A DNA stretch of 64,000 nt from Daedaleopsis sinensis (Eukaryota > Basidiomycota > Agaricomycetes > Polyporales > Polyporaceae), in NCBI GenBank assembly GCA_033807695.1, contig CM066303.1, positions 1,302,001 to 1,366,000 on the forward strand, written 5' to 3'. The notes beneath the pieces are model-generated. The model was not told where the DNA came from. It searched no databases and worked only from the letters and a program-made list of their open reading frames with translations. This document shows positions 25,723 through 36,324 of the stretch, piece after piece (the stretch's first letter is position 1; every line of letters begins with the position of its first letter). The translations under genes were made by a program, and so were the position numbers.

Positions 25723-26868
25723 ATGCAAGCTCGCATCGTTTTTTGGCAAGAGGTGAGAGCTCACAGTTATGTCCTAGCGAGCCCATCTGATCTCGCCCAA
25801 GGATGGCGACTTTCCGCTGTTGCGGACGGTTGCTTTCACGCCGGGCCAGAGCGTCGCATTGCGCGAAATACCCTGGCTCGTCGACATGTACGACGACTTC
25901 AATCCGACACTCTTCGAGGTCTACTGTGTGGAGCGTGGCATGTGGGGTGTCAAGACTCTTCACCTAGGACGTTTGAAACGCCTTGAGATTATGCCAACAG
26001 TGCTGATCCGATCCGCTGGCGTTGAAGACTGTCCCTTGTTTGGACACGAGCTCGAGAACATCTACCGTGACTTGGGATGGCCCGCTGCGTCAGTGAACAT
26101 CCCCGAAGTAGACAACCGTCTAGAGAAGTACTACCGATGCTTGCGAGTGGTTCTTTGGACACAGGTACGCCGTTCTGCGAAATTGCCAGCACGAGCTGAA
26201 CTTGTCACAGAACGGCAAGGACCCGCTGGTGCACATCATCAACTTCGGCTCCGACAACGAGGTCCACCTCGAAGATTTCTTTCTCCTCGACAACGATTTG
26301 GAGGACCGTGTCAACGTCCACCTATACTACCCGGACGAACAAGATTGGCACATTCAGACGGTCATGTGCTCCTTCTACGTCGAACCCGAATACGATACCA
26401 TTCTGCTCAAATTCACGGAGGTGACGGTGACGCTAGGATTTGGACGTGAGGTCGCGGAGTTTGCGAAGCTATTCCAACCACAGGAGGATTTCGGGGAGTC
26501 AGCGTACGCCACGGACGCACAGGTGAGTATCTTCCTTGGTAAACGGTCTCGGCTCACACGTGTGTCAGACGTGCGCCGAACTGGCCAGGCAACTCTCAAA
26601 GGGACTGGACGTTCACACGACATCTGCCTTCAACTATCGCGCGGGCGTCGAACGGGCGGAGTGGGTAACCGACTTCGAGGATAGTGACCTTGGTAGCGAG
26701 GACGACGGTCCTGGTGGTGCAGCCAGTAATGGGGTTGATAACGGCGGAGTAGGTACTGTAGGGGAGATAGCAAACGCGGGAATGACTGGGGAGAAGCGCA
26801 ACCGCCCCGACGACGGGTCCGACGACGAGGATGCAGAGCACCGTGTACGTCGGGCCCGGCACGAGTAG
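25723..26868 (+). CDS. Transposon-borne protein of unknown function, cargo gene 3
   Basis: Four exons (about 25723-25752, 25802-26163, 26211-26520, 26569-26868) encode roughly 330 aa. The start MQARIVFWQE precedes an intron and then DGDFPLLRTVAFTPGQSVAL. Further segments are YDDFNPTLFEVYCVERGMWG, YRDLGWPAASVNIPE, HIINFGSDNEVHLEDFFLLD and VTLGFGREVAEF. The tail is acidic (DSDLGSEDDG, DDGSDDEDAE) and ends RRARHE. No Cys/His cluster or catalytic signature is visible and I do not recognise the family. All exons are open, so it is not obviously decayed. The start is less certain than the rest because the first exon is short. Confidence 0.6.
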
Positions 26869-27412
26869 AGGAACCCAGTTACGCACTGCTCACGCTTCAA
26901 CCTCCTTACCTGTTACCCACGGCGATGTATCCTTGCGCGCGCAAATAACCGTATCGTTGGCTCACGCTGCAGGCCTCGCCTTGCCGCGCCGGTTCGTCGT
27001 CATCGGGCTGAGCCAACGCTCGCAGTAGCAATTCTGCCTGCCTTCACTCCGTGGGCTGTGTGGACCAGCAGATCGATTTCGGGTCTCAAGATGGCGACGT
27101 CGGTTGGAAGAACGTTTCAGCATGCGTTTTGTGCTAGTTCTTTTGCACTCCGCCGCTAGCTAATAGGATATTTTTCAGGGACCCGGGCGGGCATGTATAT
27201 ATGCAACCGCGCAGATACATCTAGCATGGTAACTGGGGGAATATTTCTAACATATTATTATCATTAATATCCAAACATATATTGAGCCCTCAAAGCAGCA
27301 CCGCCGCTGGACAAACCTATATACTACCACCCCGTGTCGTACTCAGATCGCTCTTCTTACCACCTCCTCTCAGGTCCAACCACTCTCGTTTAAACTGTAA
27401 CCCTCGACGCTC
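26869..27412. other. A+T-rich spacer between cargo genes
   Basis: The stretch 27170-27290 is markedly A+T-rich compared with the rest of the element (TATTATTATCATTAATAT at about 27253). It may serve as promoter or terminator sequence. No gene is seen. Confidence 0.5.
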
Positions 27413-29165
27413 ATGCCTGTCCACTCGCGCCTCACCTCCTCCCGCCACATCATCGTGCCTCTCCGGGACGCGCCGACCAGCAAGTACAGTCCCGAACGAC
27501 GTGCTTTGTGTCACGTCGACGCCGACAAACGCTTCCCTGACTTCCCGGATGTTTGCCCAGCGTGTCAAGGGCGCACCACGCGCCTCTGGCTCCAAATCTG
27601 TTACGATGACCCTATTGCTGGACTCTGGAGTATGGCGGTGAGTGTAACACGACTAGCAGGGGACCCACTCGAAATCTGACGCTACGTTTGCAGTGCGACA
27701 ACAAGAAATGCCGCCATGTGCACATTCCCGAGCAGGTTGGGCCCACGGGGATGCACGCGGCCCAAATCACCGCATTGGTACACGAAGAGGCCGCATCCGC
27801 CGCTACCCAGTTGCAGATCCACGAGGACGCCAAGCTCGCCCGAGAGCTGGAAGCAGCCCAACGCACGACGGCCAGAAACTCGAAGCGGGCGGGAAAGATT
27901 CTAAACACTGTTTACCGCGAGGAGACGAAGAAGGCGACCGTGAAGGCCCGCGTGCGCAAACAAGACGCAGCTGCCCATTCGGCAGCGAAGGCCCTGCGCG
28001 CCAAGTTGGCTTCGGGAGACGTGGGTGTTACTCGTCGTCGTGCCCCCAAGGTGTGTGCTGCCGATACTACACAATCCCACCCACTCACAGCAGGTATAGC
28101 AGAAGGCTCCTCTCCCCGACGTTGAGCGCCAGGGAGCGATGCTAGTTTGGACGAAGGTCCGCACATCTATATCCAGAAGAGTATTGACCACCTGCTAACT
28201 ATGAGACCTCTGCTGCCAGGACTCGGAGCCCCCTACCGAGCATGACATCGTCATTCCGGCCAATGGCAAGTTTAACATCGCGAAACACGCCGCACTGCTC
28301 GGCCTCTACTTCAAGTTCTGGGTGGCAGACGAAGCGGCCTGGGTGTGGGAATTGAACTCACCCGTTCAAGTCCCCCGCGACCACACCACTGTCCTTGTGC
28401 GCATGGATGGAGTGCGCGCCCCGCAAGGCTTCGCTGACCAACTCCACCTCATGGAGAATTACCGCGGGGACACGGAGGCCGCGCGCGCGCGCAATCTCAA
28501 AGCGGCGCAGAGCCACTTGATCGACGTCAACGCGCGCGAGTGGGACGTCGGCCACGTCTGGGTGACATTCTGGTGGAAGGTATGTGGACGTGCACAGCCA
28601 TGCGTACGTGTCTGACAACGCGCTCTAGGACTATGTCGAACCCCGCGTTTGGAACATGGCTTATAGCCGCCCCACCGTGATCAACCTCAGCGATCACGAC
28701 GAGGTCATCAACCTGTGGAAACAAACTGGCTTGCCCGCTCAGGTAGACGTCTGGATGCAAGCCCGCGGCGACTGGAAGACGTACGACATCCGGGATGATA
28801 TTCCGGTTCCAGGTACACAGTTCTTGATGCTCATCCGCTTTCCCGACATCGACGGCCTCGTCAACTTCCCGGTGGAGCTGTACGCCCTGGAGCACCCCCA
28901 TGCTGCACGCCTACCGTTCGCATCCATGCCGCGCGCAAGCCGCGCCCTTTCGTCCGCAAAATGTCTCGCCCGCGCCGGCACAGGCTCCTCGTCCGACTCA
29001 GTCAACTCCGCGGTCAAGAATAAGACGAAGATGAGCGGCAAGTCTCAACGCGGTGCTCCCGCGGGACCCTCGCGCCACGAAGGGGATTTGTCGGAGGTGG
29101 GCGTCGCTGTCGCTAGTGCGGTTGGGGGGCCCGCGGCGATGGACCTGGACGACTGGATGTTTTAG
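27413..29165 (+). CDS. Cys/His-cluster protein of unknown function, cargo gene 4
   Basis: Exon 1 (27413-27637) and exon 2 (from 27694) join to make the cluster CPACQGRTTRLWLQIC...CDNKKCRHVHI, four to six possible zinc ligands interrupted by an intron. An Ala/Lys/Glu helical region (TKKATVKARVRKQDAAAHS) follows. Later exons give IAKHAALLGLYFKFWVADEA, HVWVTFWWK|DYVEPRVW and QVDVWMQARGDWKTYDIRDD. The C-terminus is Ser/Lys-rich and closes MDLDDWMF. The Cys cluster is reminiscent of the CxC-type clusters that accompany KDZ transposases, but I cannot assign it to a numbered class. It is the last of the four co-oriented genes that read towards the right end. Confidence 0.65.
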
Positions 29166-30027
29166 AGAGTGCGCGTTCTAGAACTGCGCGCTATATCTTC
29201 AACTAACCTTATGTCACACAGGGCCCCGGGGTCATCGTGCAGAATGCTCGCGCCTAGCTGATAGAATATTACAGGCGCAGCCCGCATGAGACCATTTCCA
29301 CTCCTTTCGTCTAGCCTTTCGTATGCGGTACGCAGCCATTTTCAACGCTCGCTTCAATACCACTCACCGCCAAGAGTCTTTGATATTTCTACGCGCATCC
29401 ATCCCTAATAAGTGTCATGTATCTACGTATTAATTATCGCAGGGTTGCGCCCGATGAGCTTTGGGTGCCCTTCGGGAGAGCGCGTACGCGCATAACTACA
29501 ACGAGTCATCACAGACGATAACCGGCCATGAACGCGATCGTATACAAGTGCCACTGCAGCGCGCGGGGTTGCACAGCGATGGCCGTTTGAGATGAGTCTC
29601 AACGCCTGCATCCTTTTGGACAAAGGGTTACTGACGCATGTTACTAGGGCGAATCGGGAATAGGAGCAAAGTAGAGTGCAGCAGTATGCGCTGGGCACGA
29701 AGGGAAATGCTGTACTCGTACTATAGACAATGGACCTCGCGGCGCGCGGGTGTCGCGAGCGCTTGGGCGCGCGGGTCCGCATCAATGTGCGAACATGCGG
29801 CTCCCGTGAAAACCGACCCGTGCGCGTCGTAGAATACTGACCACACACTCTCTCTCCCAACATCTCCCCCCCCCGGACCTACTCTGTAACTCCGACCAAC
29901 CACGTCTCAACGCAAGCTATGGGATTCGAGTTAACAAGGTATCAATGCCCGGGCGATTACAGCGCGCACTCGTCTGCAGGCGCGCAAGACCGAGGGGGGG
30001 ACGGGGACGTGGAGCGTACGGTGCGCG
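29166..30027. other. Spacer, no gene seen
   Basis: There is no convincing coding segment. The minus-strand frame 29423-29863 shows no splice structure or conserved pattern. Confidence 0.4.
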
Positions 30028-30796
30028 ATGCACCAATGTAGCGGTCAGACGACACTTACCACGTACGACATCCAACAGGGAGGATGGGGTAGCGATGACT
30101 GGCAGCGCGAGCGTTGGGGAGACCCGGTTGGAGGAGGGTGGGGACCGAATGCAGACCAGGTGAGTATCCCACCTAGAGCCCCGGTTTTCAACGGCCGATT
30201 GGGCGCACCTAGGAGACGTCGAATACATGGGCGGCCCCGCCTCCTTGGGAATCAACCATAGATGTGCTGGAAGATACGAGGGGCCCTGACACCGACATTT
30301 GGAGGCCGGGAACAGCAAGACTGCTCATCCTTCCGAGCGTTGCCCGGCGCGACGCTGACGTCGCCGACATTGAAATCCGAGTGGACTTGCCTAATTTGGC
30401 AGACGATTCTGAAGGATGGAGACGGTCGAGAGCGGTGAGTGCCAGACATACGCATACGTGCATCGTGTTGACCCACGATAGATCGCTTTCCCTACTACAC
30501 TGGATGCTGCCACCACCTGGAGGGATGGCCCGCCAGGAGACTTGCCCATGGACTCATTGTTCCACGCCGACAGACATGGGCTGTCGCAGTTGTTGGCCAA
30601 CCTGCGCTACTTCGGGTCCGGTGCACGAAGGGACGCACAGCTTGAGGATGAGTGGCGGCGGTTCACCCTGGTCGTTCTGGAGATCTGCCACGACATACAT
30701 CTTAGCAACGACTCCCGCTTGACTACGCTTTGGGTAGAAGCTCGTTCGTTTTTACCGGTGAGGACGCTTCTGGGATGTCAGGTACCACATCGCTGA
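30028..30796 (+). CDS. Possible fifth element gene, structure unresolved
   Basis: Open segments read MHQCSGQTTLTTYDIQQGGW up to a GTGAGT donor, DTDIWRPGTARLLILPSVAR with ADVADIEIRVDLPNLAD up to another GTGAG donor, and DLPMDSLFHADRHGLSQLLA with LEDEWRRFTLVVLEICHDI. They look protein-like in composition, but I could not join the first two in phase, so the gene may be misread or broken. No family is recognised. Sequence to 31400 contains further short open frames without support. Confidence 0.3.
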
Positions 30797-32009
30797 CTAC
30801 CTGGGCCATGATGAAAGCCGGAAGCATTCCAGGGCGGGGAATCGGCGCAAGCCATGGCAGACATCGCGGAAAGAATGGATCGATGGGCGAGCGGCCCCCG
30901 CAACTGACAAGCATGGAAGGAGCGGCTCGGGCGCGTGGCGCCACGAATCTTTGGAGTCTGTGTGCATTTTGTAACGCGCGGACAGGAACAATGGACAGCC
31001 GTTGAGTGCCTGGGTTACCAGAAGGAGGACAAATCTCACATAGTGTGACCACGGGTAGGTCGGTGGACGATCACTGCTACCTGCAAGAGCGTTCGATTGT
31101 TTGTGCCGAGGGCGCCATGGATGAAAACTGCCAGATGCACTGATATGGAGATCGCGTTTCAAGCCGAGACTGACCTCGGAGTATGGGCTAAGAAAGTGTG
31201 GATTTGCAAGGGTGAGCAGTCGACTTCGATGAGCACACACAAGAACTCACTTCTGCGCACTTTTGCGACCAGAGCCAGCGAAGACCAGAGCGAGCGAACG
31301 GGACATCAGCGAGACACGGAAGCCGACGATGCAGACGGGGCGAGTGCCGTGACCCAAGTCCGCGGAGTGCGCTACACGTCCGCGGGCAGATAACTCCCAC
31401 AGGCCTCCACCCTGCCCAGAGGAGCGGGTAGCTGTGGCGGTCGCCGTCGAGCTCGCACTCGCACTACGACACCGCCAAAAAGGGTTTGCCGACATCTCGT
31501 GGGGTGGCAGGCGTCCTCCCTGACACACCAGGCGCTGCACGCCGACGGGCCCATGCGGCAGGACCCATCACTCGCAACTCGAACCTCGAACGCGAGTGAA
31601 CACTTGTTTGCATCGTCGCCGCTCACTGGTACCCTGGGCAACAATGATGACAGGCGCACTCGCACCTACACTGGCGCAGGTCAAGGTCGCGGAAGGGGTG
31701 CGGAGCACAGTCAGTCGCACTTGCGCAACGCACGTGCCCTCGCCCTCACCGTAGCCGGTGTGCCAGATGGGGGCGGGGACGAATTGCACGCTATGAGGCC
31801 CAGGCGACACATGTCACTGTACGTGTGGGGAGCACGACGAGTGTCTTTGGGGTCAGCGTCGGTGTCGCCCTCGCACGCGTGGGTTTGGCGGGCGCGCGTT
31901 GTGGGTGCGAGACGCGAGCGACGCACCCCACGCAGCGTTGGCGGCCTCGGTCTCGCCTTCGCGATCGTCGTGGCTGTGGCAGTGACCGGCGTGGTAGAAG
32001 TTGAGGGAG

Positions 32010-32560
32010 GGGGGCGCACGACGTGTTCCGCGTGAGCGACGCACGCCCGGAAGTCGAGCGCGAGGATGGCGTGGCCGTCGTCGTCGCTGTCGCCTGCGTT
32101 GTGGGCACCGTGGCAGTTGGGCGAGGGGGGCGCGCGACGCGCCACGCGTGAGCGACGCCCGCCCGGGAGTCGAACGCGACCGTTGTCGTGGCCACCGTGG
32201 TAGTTGGGCGAGGGGGGCGCGCGACGCGCCACGCGTGAGCGACGCACGCCCGGAAGTCGAGCGCGAGGATGGCGTGGCCGTCGTCGTCGCTGTCGCCTGC
32301 GTTGTGGGCACCGTGGCAGTTGGGCGAGGGGGGCGCGCGACGCGCCACGCGTGAGCGACGCCCGCCCGGGAGTCGAACGCGACCGTTGTCGTGGCCACCG
32401 TGGTAGTTGGGCGAGGGGGGCGCGCGACGCGCCACGCGTGAGCGACGCCCGCCCGGGAGTCGAACGCGACCGTTGTCGTGGCCGTCGTCGGCGGTGTCCC
32501 CTGCGTCGTGGGGACCGTGGTAGTTGGGTGAGGGGGGCGCGCGACACAGGGCCGCACACC
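32010..32560. repeat. Tandem minisatellite, 87/116-bp units
   Basis: Units share ACGCGTGAGCGACGC; the recurring GTGAGCGACG lies at 32148, 32235, 32351 and 32438, giving periods of 87, 116 and 87 bp. The longer unit differs by a 29-bp insertion. Overlapping arginine-rich open frames on both strands (about 31711-32586) come from the repeat. It lies just upstream of the right HicA-like gene, mirroring the microsatellite near the left one. Bases 31401-32009 hold nothing I can name. Confidence 0.85.
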
Positions 32561-32768
32561 CGTGCCCTTGTCTGTGACGATAGCAAGATGATCTACAAGA
32601 AAGGGAGGGAACAGACGTTGAGCGCAGGACTGCGCAGGACCGAGGAGACCGGCGCTTTGTGCGCTCCCCGGCGAACTCTATCAGAGGGGAGGCCGAACGC
32701 GGCAGCGCGCGTCGAGCTCGTGGGTGGACGCGTCCCGCGGTTCCAGAGAGCTGTACCTAGGAAGAAAC

Positions 32769-33326
32769 ATGGCTCTAGTTGTGAAAGACAAGCTGTACTC
32801 GGTAAGTCGACGAGACGAGGAGCTAATGGAGTACTCACATGCGCGTAGGTATTCGCGTCGATCTTCAAAATCGGGCCTGGCGCGCGGTGTCGGCTCAACT
32901 GGAACGACTTTGTGGCGGTAAAGTCTCCAACCAACTGTGACTCGATGTCCTTGACGCTGACAGGTAGCTCAGGCTATGACAAGCATTGGGTTCACGTACA
33001 AGAAGAATGGGAAGAAGGGCAAGAAAGTGAAAGGCGGCAAGGGAGGAAGAGGGTCGGCGCGCGTCTTTGTCCCGGGACCAAACATCCCGTCGCAGAGAGC
33101 TTTCCACTTCGACGAGGTAAGTACGTTACGCTGATGCATTGAGCACGACATAAACGTTAGGACCTAGCCGCACCCGAGCCACCGATTGACCGACGATCTT
33201 CAAGAGGAGTACGTGCTTCTCATCTATTAATACTAATGTACCCACTGACCTGTACCGTGTACCAGGATCAGGAGGAAATTGGTATCGACATATCAATGGG
33301 ACAAGAGCGATTTCGTGCACGCGTAG
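32769..33326 (+). CDS. HicA-like small protein, right copy
   Basis: Five-exon paralogue of the gene at 12991-13550, about 115 aa, reading outward towards the right end. It starts at the ATG at 32769 (MALVVKDKLY) and stops at 33326. Shared segments include FASIFKIGPGARCRLNW, AMTSIGFTYKKNGK, GRGSARVFVPGP, FHFDE and PHPSHRLTDDLQE, followed by RRKLVSTYQWDK. Intron positions are the same as in the left copy, including the split within DFVA|AM. By eye the two proteins agree at about four residues in five, clearly less than the terminal repeats do, so the genes are not simply part of one homogenised repeat. The GSA motif again lacks the bacterial HicA-type His. Function unknown; the position suggests a role linked to the element ends or the element's expression. 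Confidence 0.75.
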
Positions 33327-33884
33327 GAGTCGATGACCTCAGGATGTTCAGATGTCGACAACGTTGAGTTAGCCAATATGACGTCATTTTGTACATTGAT
33401 CGGGCTAGATATATACATTGCATGCATACACTACTATACTACTGATGTACACATAGCGCCCCCCGTCTATATTGATACTGCGTACAGCACCCTCCGCACG
33501 ACCAGGGAGGGCAAGGGCGCGCGAGAGGTCCAGCCTGAGACACGGTAAGTACGCCTAGCATGGCCCAAGATGAACACATGTAACGGCGTGTCGGCGTCGG
33601 TTATTATGCTCGGTGTATCGTCGGGACTCGGGAGACCAGTTTGATGAAGTGAAGTCAACGATGTGGGCTGGCAGTACCTCAGTGAGGCGGCAGCGACAGA
33701 GCATGCGTCGCTGGCCAGTGGGACAGAGCTGCCAAGAGGACAGGCGCGGACAGGCGCGGCGGAAGACGAGACGGGCGACAGGCGGGCGAGACGCGCTGGG
33801 GAGACGCACCAGAGGAGCCGGCACGGGGTCGCTGGGCGGGAGGGCGGGCGAGGGTTCAAAGACATGTCGGGGGCGAGAGGAGCG

Positions 33885-34245
33885 GGAGGAGCGGGAGGAC
33901 GGACGGGACGATGGCGGGACGGGACGATGGCGGGGATAGATGTTGAGGAGGCGTGGGCGTGCGAGGCATCGCGAGAGGCGGAGGCGACACGCGCGTCGCG
34001 CATCAGAGCACGGGGTCGCTGGGCGGGAGGGCGGGCGAGGGTTCAAAGACATGTCGGGGGCTGCGGTGATGCGGTGACGTGGCGGGAGGAGCGCCGGGAG
34101 GCACGGCAAGGCGCACGCAGGAGGCACAGGCGCTGACATCAAAATGTGGCGGGCGTCCGGTTGATGCGGAGGCCTGGGCGGTGATGGGGAGGGGGCATAA
34201 ATGTCCGCGCGGTTTTTAAACCGAGGGCAAATATGCCTTGGTGTA
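33885..34245 (-). repeat. Right terminal inverted repeat
   Basis: Inverted partner of 12290-12650. One substitution was noticed (CGCGAGAGGCGG context near 33970). Just inside the repeat, about 50 bp of it (GCACGGGGTCGCTGGGCGGG through ACATGTCGGGGG, at about 34008-34060) is duplicated at 33821-33873, an extension missing from the left end. Bases 33327-33820 are otherwise unremarkable. Confidence 0.9.
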
Positions 34246-34253
34246 GACGGCTC

Positions 34254-34260
34254 GTCGTAG
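34254..34260. repeat. Target site duplication, right (GTCGTAG)
   Basis: Identical to 12275-12281 and immediately outside the right tip GTGTAGACGGCTC. On the minus strand it is the CTACGAC that codes part of a Ser-Thr-Thr in the interrupted gene. Confidence 0.9.
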
Positions 34261-35152
34261 ATACCGTGTACCCGCACCCGAATATAGGATCGACGACTCC
34301 GTGCAGGCCCAACGCATATTGTGCCTACAGCAGAACCAGTCAGTCAACGCGGCTCGTCCAGCCTGGAAAGTAGTGTGCTGCCACGTACAAAGTTGACGGC
34401 CATGGGAGCGAGGGAAAGGACGGTGATGAGTGCCGAGAGGGCCCAGCTCTTGCACAGCGCGTACGCTCGCATCCCGGAGAACGCTGCCGACGGTACCCAA
34501 CACGGACCCGGCGCCAGTCAGCGGCTTTGCTATGTATGCAGTACAGGACAGCGGCGGTGCGCACCTGCAACGGGGAAGTAGCGCGAATACACGATGATCG
34601 CAGACATCTTCGTGAGCAGATCGCAGCTGTCGGGGCCAGAGGGCGCGACGCATACGTGCCGTCAGCCAAACCGATATCTCCGCACCCCAGTGAAAAATCA
34701 AAAGCTGACCTCTTCAAGGTGATGTCAGCATCCATCGGCCACCATCACCCAGACAGCATGAATGACGAACGCACCTGAAAGTACCGTGGGTCGTTCTTCA
34801 CTATGTTCACGGCGATGTTCCACAGCGTCGGGTAGCGGAGGACGAGGAAGAGCGCGGCAGTGACCGAGAGCCGCCGCCGCCGCCAGATAAACTCGACTTC
34901 TTCGACGAACGTCACAAGGAAGTCGTACACGAAGAACGCTGGAGACGGGGATGGTCAGATCAGATATCGTGCTCGACGACAGCGAGAGGACGAGGAACGT
35001 CTCACCGTTGCTCGCGATCGCAGCCGCAGAGTTTGCGTGGCTGCGTGATAGAGAGAAGCGGGTCAGCCGCGTTGTCGGCCGTCTGGCACGAGGTGTACTC
35101 ACTAAGAACTGTAAACGGCGACGAATTCGGCGATCTCACCAGGAGAGGACAT
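34254..35152 (-). pseudogene. 5' half of DUF6533-like membrane protein gene, cut by the 22-kb element
   Basis: N-terminal exons at about 35152-35103 (MSSPGEIAEFVAVYSS), 35040-35006, 34938-34785, 34626-34565, 34493-34389 and 34324-34254. Key segments are HANSAAAIASN, FFVYDFLVTFVEEVEFIWRR (the DUF6533 hallmark), LSVTAALFLVLRYPTLWN, CDLLTKMSAIIVYSRYFPVA, FSGMRAYALCKSWALSALIT and VDPIFGCGYTVST. The last codons reach the insertion point; the protein continues at 12281 as TQTDNIM in the same frame. Family members are basidiomycete multi-pass membrane proteins of unknown function, possibly receptor-like. With 22 kb inserted inside an exon the allele is almost certainly inactive, though an allele without the element should encode a full-length protein. 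Confidence 0.85.
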
Positions 35153-36324
35153 TTTGCGCACAGTGCAGTGGGTGTAGTCGTCTCGAGAGCGACCTGGCAA
35201 GGCTCATATACTACCGCCATGGCCGCCAAACTGTAATCTCCGCCGCGGGCCCAGGAGTCAGGACCATGTCGATCACGGTACCGGTGCAGTGTTGCCACGG
35301 AACCACCTGCCGACCGCACTGTATGGTGACTACCGGTGACTATGGCCCACCTTCCTGTTCTTGCCGCCGGGACTGCAAGCATTAAACAGATGCGGTGCCA
35401 GTTGTGTAGCGAGCATAGGTTGCACCGACACCATTGCCAATATTAATGTTTGCCAATCGACGATAGTGCCTGCAATGTAAATCCCGTCGATCCTGTAACT
35501 TTGCAAACAGCGCGGCTGTGATCGTACACTGTAACTATAGAAGCACGGCGCCATAACCATATGCGCGGCCGTCTCAGTTTGGCAAGTGTACGTAGTGAAG
35601 AGCGTACTGACCTCGTCGAGGTAAGTAGTGGACATCGGATCTTCACTTCTGCTGTTCGTCAGGTATCAGCCACGCGGGTAGCTCGTCGGAGCGAGCGCAT
35701 CATGGTATCGCCTAGCCTCCTAGGCAAAGTGAAGGGACATCTATGGACATCGCATTTGCATCTATTTGCATTGATGCTCGTCAGGCACGGCGAAAGGTGG
35801 AAGTATTGGACTGATGACATGCGCACTCGGTACTCAGCATCGACTCATAAAGGGGAAAGTGAAACACATACCAGAAGGTACTTGCTAGGACGCACTGTGA
35901 AGCATATCAACATCTTCCCATATATCGCGCTGCGGCGAACTTTGGTATCAGTATGGCCGCAAATTAGATGATTATCATGAAGTGTCATTGCTACATATGG
36001 CGTACAAGCATGGCCCATAATACATCTAGCATATCCAACCCTCAGCCAGCTTTCAACTCCGGACAGCATACATCGACGAAACGGACAAACGTATTTACCT
36101 CATACCGAGCACGAAGCATGTTGCAGGATGCATCAGCTCCCAATCGGCTCCCAGCCCTCTCTGGAGGCCGTTGGTCCAAGCGTGCGGGGCTTCATGTTAT
36201 GCATTGCACCCTGCCCATGCCCGTGCCCGGATGGAGTATCGTCAACCGCGTTCGTGATGGAATATGTCATGGAGTCGTTCCGAGGTGATCAGGAACGAAG
36301 AAAGCAGCGAAAGAACGACGGCGT
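35153..36324. other. Intergenic
   Basis: Sequence between the start of the interrupted membrane gene and the 3' end of RPL10A. No coding pattern is seen; it probably includes the RPL10A 3' UTR. Confidence 0.5.

Larger units (their letters stand above)
12282..34253. mobile_element. 22-kb KDZ-class DNA transposon with terminal inverted repeats
   Basis: A 21,972-bp insertion splits a DUF6533-like gene. Evidence is threefold. A perfect 7-bp target duplication flanks it. About 360 bp of near-identical inverted repeat lies at its ends (12290-12650 against 33885-34245; one mismatch noticed). The host reading frame is restored exactly when the element plus one duplication copy is removed. The tips are asymmetric: GTAGATTATACAC on the left and GTGTAGACGGCTC on the right, sharing only TACAC/GTGTA in inverted form. 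Inside are a CxC2-type KDZ transposase (14575-18043, minus), four plus-strand genes (20454-29165), a possible fifth, and two HicA-like genes near the ends. Near-identical ends and an intact transposase frame suggest recent and possibly autonomous mobility. The class assignment comes from the transposase; KDZ (Kyakuja-Dileera-Zisupton) elements are known to be large and multi-gene in basidiomycetes. Confidence 0.9.

Noticed and set aside
20454..31400. TET/JBP dioxygenase as KDZ partner
   Set aside because: I looked for an HxD...H double-stranded beta-helix pattern in all cargo exons and found none.
31711..32586. Long overlapping Arg/Pro/Ala-rich open frames on both strands
   Set aside because: They are generated by the GC-rich 87/116-bp tandem array and have no conserved or spliced structure.
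12282..34253. Interpretation as a Starship-type giant element
   Set aside because: No DUF3435 tyrosine recombinase captain is seen. Terminal inverted repeats plus a KDZ transposase indicate a DNA transposon.
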